From: ZCTH02-B3 sp036563895
GTDB lineage: Bacteria > Bacillota > Bacilli > Paenibacillales > Paenibacillaceae
Reading direction: 5' to 3'
Assembly: GCA_036563895.1 (NCBI GenBank)
Contig: DATCLN010000208.1
Location: 1 to 5,876 of the forward strand
DNA: 5,876 nucleotides
Of this stretch, positions 1 to 4,994 are shown piece by piece. The notes under the pieces are model-generated. The model was not told where the DNA came from. It was given only the letters and a program-made list of their open reading frames with translations, and did no database searches. Each line of letters opens with the position of its first letter. Position 1 is the stretch's first letter. Position numbers and translations under genes: made by a program.

Positions 1-51
1 CAGGCGCAAGGGCTGGTCAGCCTGCTTGAACGGTACTGGGCGATTCGTTAA
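1..51 (+). CDS. ltrA: C-terminal tail of group II intron reverse transcriptase/maturase (partial, 5' end outside window)
   Basis: The first 16 codons read QAQGLVSLLERYWAIR and then stop at TAA (49-51). On its own this is too short to identify. The call rests on position: the stop lies 9 bases before a structured group II domain V, exactly where an intron-encoded protein ends inside domain IV. Such proteins carry reverse transcriptase, maturase (X) and sometimes endonuclease domains, and help the intron RNA splice and retrotranspose; only the extreme C-terminus is visible. The gene symbol is the generic family name. Whether the protein is intact upstream cannot be judged. Confidence 0.6.
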   Translation, partial: QAQGLVSLLERYWAIR

Positions 52-60
52 CTCTTCGGA

Positions 61-130
61 ACCGCCTGGTGCGGACCCGCATGCCAGGTGGTGTGAGAGG
101 ACGGGGGCTAGCCGCCCCCTCCTACTCGAT
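61..130 (+). ncRNA. Group II intron catalytic domain V and branch-point domain VI
   Basis: Domain V folds by eye into a 9-bp lower helix (61-69 with 84-92), a two-base bulge on the 3' side (82-83) and a 4-bp upper helix (70-73 with 78-81) with a GACC loop (74-77). The catalytic triad position reads C63 G64 C65, with the G64-U89 wobble typical of the triad; CGC rather than AGC is characteristic of IIC introns. Domain VI pairs 95-97 with 125-127, 98-101 with 120-123 and 103-108 with 114-119. It leaves A124 bulged, six bases short of the intron end, where a branch-point A is expected. The non-GNRA loop of domain V is a small oddity. Confidence 0.87.
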
Positions 131-152
131 TGCATGTGCGAGGTGAACCGCG

Positions 153-1673
153 ATGACCGTCGCGCTCGAAATGCGCAACATCACGAAGGTGTTCCCAGGC
201 GTCGTTGCGCTGGACAATGTCAATTTCACCGTCCGGAAGGGCGAGATCCACGCGCTGTGCGGGGAAAACGGGGCCGGCAAGTCGACGCTCATGAAGGTGC
301 TGAGCGGCGTTTATCCCGTGGGCACCTACAAGGGGCAGATTTTGATCGACGGCGTGGAAAGGCACTTTCACGGTATCCGGGACGCGGAAGCGGCGGGAAT
401 CGCCATCATTTACCAGGAGCTGGCGCTCGCGCGCAACCTGTCCGTGGCGGAAAACCTGTTTCTCGGCCATGAACCCTCGCGGTTCGGCGTGGTCAACAAG
501 GAAAAAATGCACAAGGAAAGCGAGCGCTGGCTGAGGGAAGTCGGGCTGAACGTCGATCCCCGGGAACTTACGGGCAATCTCGGCATCGGCAAGCAGCAGC
601 TGGTGGAGATCGCCAAGGCGCTCGCCAAGAATGCGAAAATTCTCATCCTGGACGAGCCGACGGCCGCCCTGACGGAGCAGGAAGTCGGCATCCTGCTTGG
701 CATTTTGCGGGAATTGAAACAGCGGGGCGTCACGTGTATCTACATCTCCCACAAGCTGAACGAAGTGCTGGCCATCGCCGACACGATCACGGTTCTGAGG
801 GACGGCCAGTCGGTGGGCACCTACCCCGTCTCGGAGGTCGACGAAGGGAAGGTGATCTCCCTGATGGTCGGCCGCGAGCTCAGGGAGCGGTTCCCGCGGA
901 TCGAGGCGACGCCCGGCGAGGTCATACTGCGGGTGCGGAATTACACCGTCATGAGCCCGGATCAGCCGGGCAAGGCGGTGATCCGCGACGTATCCTTCGA
1001 AGTCCGCAAGGGCGAAATTTTCGGCATCGGGGGGCTCATGGGCGCCGGCCGGACGGAGCTGGTGATGAGCCTGTTCGGCGCGTATCCCGGAGAGAGCCGG
1101 GGCGAGGTGGAGATCGAAGGCAAACCGGTCAAAATCCGCAGCGTCGGCGACGCCATCCGGGCAGGGATGGGGCTGGTATCCGAGGACCGCAAGAAATACG
1201 GGCTGGTTCTGGGCATGAACGTAAAAAGCAACGTGTCCTTGGCCAGTCTCCCGGACTTTTCGTGGCGGGGCGTCATCGACCACAACCGCGAAACCGCGAG
1301 CGGCCTGCAGGCCATGAATACGCTCCGGATCAAGGCGAATTCGCCGGAGACCATTGTGGGGACACTCAGCGGGGGCAACCAGCAGAAAGTGGTCATCGGC
1401 AAATGGCTGACGACCCGGCCGAAAATCCTGTTTCTCGACGAGCCGACGCGGGGCATCGACGTCGGGGCGAAGTTCGAAATCTACAATATCATCAATCAAC
1501 TGGTCCGTGATGGAGTGGCCGTCGTGATCGTATCTTCCGAAATGCCGGAGCTGATCGGCATGTGCCACAGGATCATGGTGCTGGCCGAAGGGCGGAAGAC
1601 GGCGGAGTTTCCGGCTTCGGAAGCCACCCAGGAACGGATCATGAAGGCGGCAACGGGAGGGATGGAAGCATGA
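153..1673 (+). CDS. xylG: Xylose-type ABC importer, ATP-binding subunit XylG
   Basis: Tandem ATPase of 506 residues (E. coli XylG is similar in length) that powers import of a pentose, probably D-xylose, through XylH at the inner face of the membrane. NBD1 has Walker A GENGAGKST (37-45), Q-loop Q88, a degenerate signature LGIGKQQ (143-149), Walker B ILILDEPTAAL (163-173) and H200. NBD2 has a degenerate Walker A, GLMGAGRTE (294-302, lysine replaced by arginine), an intact signature LSGGNQQ (405-411) and Walker B ILFLDEPTRGID (425-436), and lacks the switch histidine (SSEMPEL, 461-467). This asymmetry is normal for the RbsA/MglA/XylG family. The ATG at 153 has AGGTG seven bases upstream. The stop overlaps the xylH start. 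Xylose rather than galactose or ribose is inferred from overall resemblance and from the permease; MmsA/GguA-type names are possible. Confidence 0.88.
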   Translation: MTVALEMRNITKVFPGVVALDNVNFTVRKGEIHALCGENGAGKSTLMKVLSGVYPVGTYKGQILIDGVERHFHGIRDAEAAGIAIIYQELALARNLSVAENLFLGHEPSRFGVVNKEKMHKESERWLREVGLNVDPRELTGNLGIGKQQLVEIAKALAKNAKILILDEPTAALTEQEVGILLGILRELKQRGVTCIYISHKLNEVLAIADTITVLRDGQSVGTYPVSEVDEGKVISLMVGRELRERFPRIEATPGEVILRVRNYTVMSPDQPGKAVIRDVSFEVRKGEIFGIGGLMGAGRTELVMSLFGAYPGESRGEVEIEGKPVKIRSVGDAIRAGMGLVSEDRKKYGLVLGMNVKSNVSLASLPDFSWRGVIDHNRETASGLQAMNTLRIKANSPETIVGTLSGGNQQKVVIGKWLTTRPKILFLDEPTRGIDVGAKFEIYNIINQLVRDGVAVVIVSSEMPELIGMCHRIMVLAEGRKTAEFPASEATQERIMKAATGGMEA

Positions 1674-2851
1674 ACACCGAGTCGCGGACGGCGCCGGCGC
1701 AGACGGAACTTGGAAGTCCGGCCCGGTGGTTCCGGTTTGACGCCCGCGCATACTCAATGATCGGCGCCGTGGTGCTGATCTGGACGTTTTTTTCCCTGAT
1801 GCATGAGCGGTTCCTGACGCCCACGAATCTGTCAAATCTGTTTCTGCAAATGTCGGTGACGTCCATTTTGGCCATCGGCATGGTGCTGGTCATCGTGGCG
1901 GGCCAGATCGACCTGTCGGTCGGTTCGCTGGTCGGGCTGACGGGGGGGATCGCCGCCATCCTGAATGTCTGGTATGACTGGGATCCCGTTTCGGTGGTGC
2001 TGGTGACGATCGCCCTGGGCTCGCTTATCGGGCTGTTGCAGGGCTGGATTGTGGCCTATCTGGCTGTGCCGGCATTCATCGTCACACTGGGTGGCATGCT
2101 GATGTTCCGCGGCATCCTGCTGGGCACGACGAAAAGCGTGACGGTGGCGCCGCTGTCCCCTTCGCTGAAAGCCATCGGACAAGACTACCTGCCCGATTTC
2201 GTTGGATGGATCCTGGGCGTGGCCGGTCTCATCGGCACGGCCTCCATCGTGCTGTGGAACCGGTCGCGGCGCAAGCGCTACGGCTTCCGGGTGGAGCCGC
2301 TGGGCGCGAGTGTATTGCGCATCGCACTGATCGGCGCGTTCATCTTCGGGGCCATCTGGGTGCTGAACAGCTACAAGGGCATTCCCATTCCGTTCATCAT
2401 CGTGATCGTGCTGGCGCTGCTGTTCACCTTCATCGCCCGCAGCACGGTGTTCGGGCGGCAGATTTACGCCATCGGCGGCAATCCGGAGGCGGCCCGGCTG
2501 TCCGGGATTCCCATCAAGCGGCGGATCTTGATGGTGTTCGTGCTGTGCAACACGCTGGCGGCCATCGCCGGGATCGTGCTGACGGCCCGCGTGAACGCGG
2601 CCACGATGAGCGCCGGCACGATGTACGAGCTGGACGCCATCGCCGCCTGCGTCATCGGCGGCACCAGCCTCATGGGCGGCACCGGCACGGTCACCGGCGC
2701 CATCCTGGGCGCGCTGATCATGGTCAGCCTCGACAACGGCATGAGCATCATGAACATGGAGTCGTTCTGGCAGTACATCGTCAAGGGCGCGATCCTGATT
2801 CTGGCCGTGTACCTCGACATCTCCAGCCGGCGGCGGAAGAAGACCGCCTGA
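1670..2851 (+). CDS. xylH: Xylose-type ABC importer, permease subunit XylH
   Basis: Polytopic membrane protein of 393 residues, the same length as E. coli XylH, forming the sugar channel driven by XylG. Hydrophobic segments lie near residues 28-44, 62-77, 84-100, 107-133, 136-152, 178-196, 215-232, 239-256, 286-304, 322-353 and 369-383. Family hallmarks of the branched-chain amino acid/sugar permease fold are GQIDLSVGS (78-86) and IGGTSLMGGTGTVTGAILG (329-347). The long loop and extra helices around 154-235 distinguish XylH/GguB from the shorter RbsC type. The start is the ATG at 1670, which shares ATGA with the xylG stop and is preceded by GGGAGG (1655-1660), so the two are translationally coupled. 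An in-frame upstream ATG at 1562 lies inside xylG and would add 36 residues unlike the family. The basic tail SRRRKK faces the cytoplasm. Confidence 0.9.
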   Translation: MNTESRTAPAQTELGSPARWFRFDARAYSMIGAVVLIWTFFSLMHERFLTPTNLSNLFLQMSVTSILAIGMVLVIVAGQIDLSVGSLVGLTGGIAAILNVWYDWDPVSVVLVTIALGSLIGLLQGWIVAYLAVPAFIVTLGGMLMFRGILLGTTKSVTVAPLSPSLKAIGQDYLPDFVGWILGVAGLIGTASIVLWNRSRRKRYGFRVEPLGASVLRIALIGAFIFGAIWVLNSYKGIPIPFIIVIVLALLFTFIARSTVFGRQIYAIGGNPEAARLSGIPIKRRILMVFVLCNTLAAIAGIVLTARVNAATMSAGTMYELDAIAACVIGGTSLMGGTGTVTGAILGALIMVSLDNGMSIMNMESFWQYIVKGAILILAVYLDISSRRRKKTA

Positions 2852-2874
2852 AGTTTGCGCGTGCACCAGGATTT

Positions 2875-2899
2875 TTTTGGACATATAGTATGTCCGAAA
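2875..2899. promoter_or_regulatory. Inverted repeat upstream of promoter, candidate operator
   Basis: GGACATA-TAG-TATGTCC (2879-2895) is a perfect 7-bp inverted repeat around a 3-base centre. With one mismatch per arm it extends to 11-bp arms (2875-2899). It sits 12 bases upstream of the -35 box of the next promoter, a position usual for an activator or for a repressor that interferes upstream. It is AT-rich against a GC-rich background. It is not a terminator on either strand, because the T tract precedes the hairpin on the plus strand. No known regulator box is matched with confidence. Confidence 0.5.
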
Positions 2900-2911
2900 T
2901 GTCGCACGGAG

Positions 2912-2940
2912 TTGTCACGGCGCCTTTTTTGGTCTATAAT
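2912..2940 (+). promoter_or_regulatory. Sigma-A promoter for the 2991-3831 gene pair
   Basis: TTGTCA (2912-2917) and TATAAT (2935-2940) are separated by 17 bp. The -10 box is a perfect consensus and the -35 differs at one base. The spacer contains a T6 run. Transcription should begin near 2947, giving a leader of about 44 bases before the ATG at 2991. This is the best promoter in the window and separates the following genes from the xyl operon. Confidence 0.8.
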
Positions 2941-2990
2941 AAGAACACACGTTCGCATTTCGGTTCCCGCTTCATGCACGAAGGAGGCGC

Positions 2991-3356
2991 ATGACGATGA
3001 GGTCGCCGGCTTCATCCCCGCTCCCGCCGTCCGCGCGTCCGGCACCGCGGCTTTCTGAACCGTCGTCCGTACGCCCGACGTCGCCGGCGTCCGCGTGCCC
3101 GGTGTCACCGCCTTCGACACCGGCATCTCCGGCTTCGGCTCCGGCTTTCCCGCTGCTGCGGCGGATCGGCGGCGTCGTACGGATCATTTACCTCGACCGC
3201 GCGGGCACCGTCAGCGACCGGCTCGTCCGGGTGGACGGTGCGGCCGGAGGCAAGATTCGCGCCTATTGCTTTCTGCGGCGCGCCCCCCGGACCTTCGAAA
3301 CCGAACGGATCCTCGCGTTCGAGCCGGCGCGGCGGGGGTGGCGCCGCCATGGCTGA
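2991..3356 (+). CDS. Small WYL-like protein with Pro/Ser/Ala-rich N-terminal extension
   Basis: The 121-residue product has two unlike halves. Residues 1-54 are low complexity, dominated by Pro, Ser and Ala with repeated SPAS-like units. Residues 57-112 look like a compact beta fold with RIIYLDRAG (65-72) and IRAYCFLRRAPRTFETERIL (89-108). This resembles the C-terminal part of WYL domains, which bind ligands or nucleic acid in bacterial regulators. No DNA-binding helix-turn-helix is present, so it may be a free-standing sensor or accessory protein. The start is firm: AAGGAGG (2981-2987) precedes the ATG, and no internal Met offers a shorter form. It overlaps the next gene by 8 bases, so the two are probably co-translated. 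The WYL relationship is recognition from memory and moderately sure. Confidence 0.68.
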   Translation: MTMRSPASSPLPPSARPAPRLSEPSSVRPTSPASACPVSPPSTPASPASAPAFPLLRRIGGVVRIIYLDRAGTVSDRLVRVDGAAGGKIRAYCFLRRAPRTFETERILAFEPARRGWRRHG

Positions 3357-3831
3357 CGGGGCGCCCCGGCGGGAGCGGACGGCGCCGGCGCGGACGCCGA
3401 TGCGCCTGACGGAGGAAGAGTTCGAAGGCGTCAAACGCTACCTGTTGCTGGACATTCTTTTGCGCGTGACGGATCACGATCTGCGCGCCCTGGACGCGTC
3501 GCGGGTGAAGATGCGCCGCGCGTACCGGACGCTGCTGCTCGCGATCCAGGACCGGATTCTGCGCGACATGGCCGAGCTTCGCCATCTGTTCCGCAAGGCC
3601 GGCATCCGGATCTACGGGCAGCAGCGGGACCGCGGCGGCCTTACCGCGTGGTTCGTCTGCCGCGGATACCATCACCGGATTTCGCTGCTGGCGGCGTTCA
3701 TCCGCGCCCAAGGGGAGGACATCGTGCTGGAATATCTCCGGCCGGACCGCCTGCGGGCGGAAGATTCCGGAACGTTCACACAATTGTCAAACGAGCCGAA
3801 AAAACGGCCCGCCGGCGGCCAGGACGGTTGA
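3349..3831 (+). CDS. Conserved helical protein of unknown function (YhjD-like architecture)
   Basis: A 160-residue soluble protein whose function I do not recognise. Residues 1-17 are a basic, Pro/Arg-rich leader. Residues 20-85 are predicted mostly helical and charged (LTEEEFEGVKRYLLLDILLR onward, then an amphipathic helix through about residue 84). A short beta-like stretch IRIYGQQRDRGGLTAWFVCRGYHH (86-109) follows, then another helix ending near LEYL (127-130). The order, long helices then a strand with an aromatic-rich RGY motif and a final helix, resembles the small Bacillus YhjD family; this is a weak likeness. The start at 3349 overlaps the stop of the WYL-like gene (ATGGCTGA) and has GGGGGTGG upstream. 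A shorter start at 3400 (MRLTEEEF) would drop the leader but lacks a ribosome binding site. Confidence 0.68.
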   Translation: MADGAPRRERTAPARTPMRLTEEEFEGVKRYLLLDILLRVTDHDLRALDASRVKMRRAYRTLLLAIQDRILRDMAELRHLFRKAGIRIYGQQRDRGGLTAWFVCRGYHHRISLLAAFIRAQGEDIVLEYLRPDRLRAEDSGTFTQLSNEPKKRPAGGQDG

Positions 3832-3843
3832 GAACCGGCGGGC
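3799..3843 (-). terminator. Probable minus-strand terminator hairpin within the end of the convergent gene
   Basis: GCCCGCCGG (3807-3815) and CCGGCGGGC (3835-3843) are a perfect 9-bp inverted repeat with a 19-base loop. Read on the minus strand, the hairpin is followed after CG by six Ts (3804-3799). It would end transcription of the minus-strand membrane protein gene about 150 bases beyond its stop. It straddles the stop codon of the plus-strand gene, so the two transcripts would overlap. On the plus strand only three Ts follow, so termination there is poor. Confidence 0.5.
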
Positions 3844-3857
3844 ATTTCCGATAATAT
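3828..3857 (+). promoter_or_regulatory. Weak candidate promoter for a short RNA ending at the 3925 terminator
   Basis: TTGAGA (3828-3833) is followed by GATAAT (3850-3855, 16 bp) or TAATAT (3852-3857, 18 bp), an AT-rich patch in GC-rich DNA. Transcription from here would give an RNA of about 65 bases ending at the terminator at 3903-3925. The -35 overlaps the end of the upstream gene and the spacer overlaps the minus-strand hairpin, so this may be coincidence. Confidence 0.25.
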
Positions 3858-3902
3858 AGGGGAAGAGCGGAAGCGTCCGAACGGATCGCTCAAGCGTGGG
3901 GG

Positions 3903-3925
3903 AAGGAGCCGGATGGCTCCTTTTT
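3903..3925 (+). terminator. Rho-independent terminator
   Basis: AAGGAGCC (3903-3910), loop GGAT and GGCTCCTT (3915-3922) form an 8-bp stem followed by a T run (3921-3925). It ends the plus-strand unit that begins at the 2912-2940 promoter. On the minus strand the hairpin is followed by C, so it is directional. Confidence 0.83.
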
Positions 3926-3947
3926 CGCTGGCCGAGGACTTCGGCGT

Positions 3948-4199
3948 TCATTGCCGCGGGGGATACCGAAGCCGGGCAACACCGAGGTCGATCAGAAATC
4001 CCAGAACGGCATAGGAAAGAATCGTCAGCACGTACATCCATTCCACGCTGACCTTGTGAATGTCGGTGAACATCGCCGCAAACCAGACGGGTATGCTGAA
4101 CATGAAGAAAAAGAAGTTGTGCGGATCGCGGCCGGTGGCGTTGAACAGGCAAAGGGCGGCTCCGATCAGCACGGCGGCCCAGGTGGCGCGCAAGCGCAT
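3948..4199 (-). CDS. Small three-helix membrane protein, unknown function
   Basis: An 83-residue integral membrane protein that I do not recognise. Three hydrophobic segments are clear: about residues 7-21, 30-46 (with FFFFMF and IPVWFAAMF) and 55-75. Short basic or acidic loops separate them, and the C-terminus is basic (RLRYPPRQ). The ATG (complement of 4197-4199) has GGGGAGG seven bases upstream (complement of 4207-4213), so the start is secure. Its composition is real membrane protein rather than a shadow frame, and no plus-strand gene competes across this stretch. It is convergent with the 2991-3831 unit and divergent from the 4308-4870 unit, so it is probably transcribed alone. Confidence 0.75.
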   Translation of the reverse strand: MRLRATWAAVLIGAALCLFNATGRDPHNFFFFMFSIPVWFAAMFTDIHKVSVEWMYVLTILSYAVLGFLIDLGVARLRYPPRQ

Positions 4200-4307
4200 G
4201 GTTTCGCCTCCCCGCGAATTTTTTCCGTATTATGCGCAGCGACCCCTTGATCCATGCGGACGCCGCCTGGCGGACGCCGAAACCTGAAGGAAAGGAAGCA
4301 GGTCGAA
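4200..4307. promoter_or_regulatory. Divergent intergenic region with overlapping -10-like boxes and a 10-bp direct repeat
   Basis: This 108-base gap must drive the minus-strand membrane protein and probably the plus-strand small protein. TATTAT (plus, 4228-4233) and CATAAT (minus, complement of 4229-4234) are overlapping -10-like boxes in the only AT-rich patch; no good -35 is seen for either. GCGGACGCCG occurs twice (4256-4265 and 4270-4279), a direct repeat with centres 14 bases apart that could be a binding site or chance in GC-rich DNA. Confidence 0.3.
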
Positions 4308-4415
4308 GTGGACTCCTCCGTTTACGAAGCGATGCTGGTTGTCCTCATTGTGCTGGTCGGCTCCGTTGTGATGGTCGTCTGGCTCAAGCGCAAAAACCGT
4401 AAAAAACGCGGATGA
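4308..4415 (+). CDS. 35-residue single-span membrane microprotein
   Basis: A GTG-started frame encodes a short acidic N-terminus (DSSVYEA), a hydrophobic segment of about 17 residues (LVVLIVLVGSVVMVVWL, 10-26) and a strongly basic tail (KRKNRKKRG). This is the classic plan of a type I-like bacterial membrane microprotein with its tail in the cytoplasm. AGG (4300-4302) lies five bases before the GTG, with AAGGAAAGGAAG further upstream. Its TGA (4413-4415) overlaps a possible ATG (4412) of the HepT-like gene, so the pair is likely coupled. An ATG at 4332 would start inside the membrane segment and is less likely. Function unknown. Confidence 0.6.
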   Translation: MDSSVYEAMLVVLIVLVGSVVMVVWLKRKNRKKRG

Positions 4416-4429
4416 CGGGCGGGATCACC

Positions 4430-4870
4430 ATGGTGTACCAGGTCAACCGGGAAGCGATCCGGCGCCGCCTGGACGCGGTGCCGGAACTGGCCGGAGCGCT
4501 GCGCGAACTGGCGGAGCGCTGGTCCGGAACGACGCTGGAAGGGCTGGCGCAGGAAAGGGCGCTCCATCTGGCGGCGGAAATCGTCACCGACGTGGGCAGC
4601 GATCTCATCGACGGTTTCTTCATGCGCGACGCGGCCAGTTACGGGGACATCGTCGACATCATCGCGGAAGAAGGCGTCATCGGAGGCGATCTGGCGGCGG
4701 GCTTCCGCGAGCTGGTGGAGGTTCGTGCGCAGCTTGTCCGTTCGTACACGGAGTGGCCGAGGCACCAGCTTCATCCGCTTACCGCATGGCTGGCCGACGG
4801 CCTGGAACGGTTCGCCCGCGAGGTGAACGCCTATCTCGAACGGGAACTGGGGCCTTTTCGGAAGCCGTGA
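4430..4870 (+). CDS. Orphan HepT-like/DUF86 protein (YutE type)
   Basis: An all-helical protein of 146 residues resembling B. subtilis YutE and the DUF86/HepT-like superfamily. The signature is ALHLAAEIVTDVGSDLIDGF (44-63) followed by MRDAASYGDIVDIIAEEGVI (65-84). In HepT toxins an RX4HXY motif forms the RNase site and its Tyr is AMPylated by the MNT antitoxin. Here the matching stretch is RAQLVRSY (99-106): Arg99 and Tyr106 remain but the His is Arg104 and the neighbouring Asn is Ala. No MNT nucleotidyltransferase gene lies nearby, so a classical toxin role is unlikely. The start at 4430 fits homologues (MVYQVNREAI) and has GGGCGGGA upstream; an ATG at 4412, overlapping the previous stop, would add six residues. 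The product may work as a housekeeping dimer; function unknown. Confidence 0.82.
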   Translation: MVYQVNREAIRRRLDAVPELAGALRELAERWSGTTLEGLAQERALHLAAEIVTDVGSDLIDGFFMRDAASYGDIVDIIAEEGVIGGDLAAGFRELVEVRAQLVRSYTEWPRHQLHPLTAWLADGLERFAREVNAYLERELGPFRKP

Positions 4871-4883
4871 CGAGGGAAGTCGC

Positions 4884-4912
4884 AAAAGGATTCCGCGTGT
4901 CGAATTTTTTTT
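4884..4912 (+). terminator. Weak candidate terminator after the HepT-like gene
   Basis: AAAAGGATTC (4884-4893) can pair with GAATTTTTTT (4902-4911) around an 8-base loop, with two G-U pairs, and the helix runs into a T8 tract (4905-4912). The stem is AU-rich and weak for a GC-rich genome. The same AT-rich patch supplies the spacer and -10 region of the next promoter, so its role is uncertain. Confidence 0.3.
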
Positions 4913-4919
4913 GTACAAT
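4891..4919 (+). promoter_or_regulatory. Candidate promoter of the SufR-like regulator
   Basis: TACAAT (4914-4919) is a good -10 box, overlapping the palindrome TTGTACAA (4911-4918). The region 17 bp upstream (TTCCGC, 4891-4896) keeps only the TT of a -35 box. Such a promoter may depend on an activator or be autoregulated. It leaves a leader of about 68 bases before the ATG at 4995. Confidence 0.4.
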
Positions 4920-4964
4920 AAGTTCAGACAAACGCCAGAAAGGTCTGCGGCGGGACGGACGGCG

Positions 4965-4976
4965 GCCTGCGCAGGC
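4965..4976. repeat. 12-bp perfect palindrome in the regulator leader
   Basis: GCCTGCGCAGGC is a perfect 12-bp palindrome 18 bases upstream of the regulator's ATG, between the candidate -10 box and the ribosome binding site (GGGGTGAGGG region, 4981-4991). It could be an autoregulatory operator. GC-rich palindromes of this size also arise by chance. Confidence 0.3.
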
Positions 4977-4994
4977 GGGACGGGGTGAGGGAAC

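Larger units (their letters stand above)
1..130 (+). mobile_element. Group II intron, 3' end (domain IV tail, domain V, domain VI)
   Basis: This is the 3' portion of a retrotransposing ribozyme that extends left of the window. The maturase tail (1-51) is followed by domain V (61-92) and domain VI (95-127), and the intron should end at T130 with the usual purine-pyrimidine AT. The remaining leader of the next gene (131-152, including its AGGTG ribosome binding site) would be the 3' exon. The intron lies in the sense direction just upstream of xylG, so correct splicing would restore the operon mRNA. The site probably lies between the sugar-binding protein gene and xylG, but the 5' exon is not visible. 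The CGC triad in domain V suggests the IIC lineage. Confidence 0.88.

Noticed and set aside
1562..1669. Upstream in-frame ATG that would lengthen XylH by 36 residues
   Set aside because: It lies within xylG. The ATG at 1670 has a ribosome binding site and gives exactly the usual family length.
108..1835. A 575-residue open frame on the minus strand
   Set aside because: It is antisense to xylG in the complementary codon phase, a usual artefact of GC-rich coding DNA. Its product is His/Asp/Arg/Pro-rich with no domain, while xylG has every family motif.
1832..2884. A 350-residue open frame on the minus strand
   Set aside because: Shadow of xylH; its translation is a low-complexity run of Gln, His, Asp and Ala without hydrophobic core.
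2871..2895. T7 tract and palindrome after xylH as its terminator
   Set aside because: The T tract comes before the palindrome, not after it, and no stable stem precedes the T tract, so no intrinsic terminator for xylH is supported.
3238..3348. Upstream start that would lengthen the helical protein by 37 residues
   Set aside because: It lies inside the WYL-like gene, encodes Gly/Arg/Ser/Pro-rich filler and has no ribosome binding site. The ATG at 3349 overlaps the previous stop as expected for coupling.
4256..4279. Repeated GCGGACGCCG as the start of a CRISPR or iteron array
   Set aside because: Only two copies with a 4-base gap and no further units; too short and GC-biased to support an array.
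4430..4870. A HepT-MNT type VII toxin-antitoxin system
   Set aside because: There is no nucleotidyltransferase gene in the window and the RNase-motif histidine is missing.
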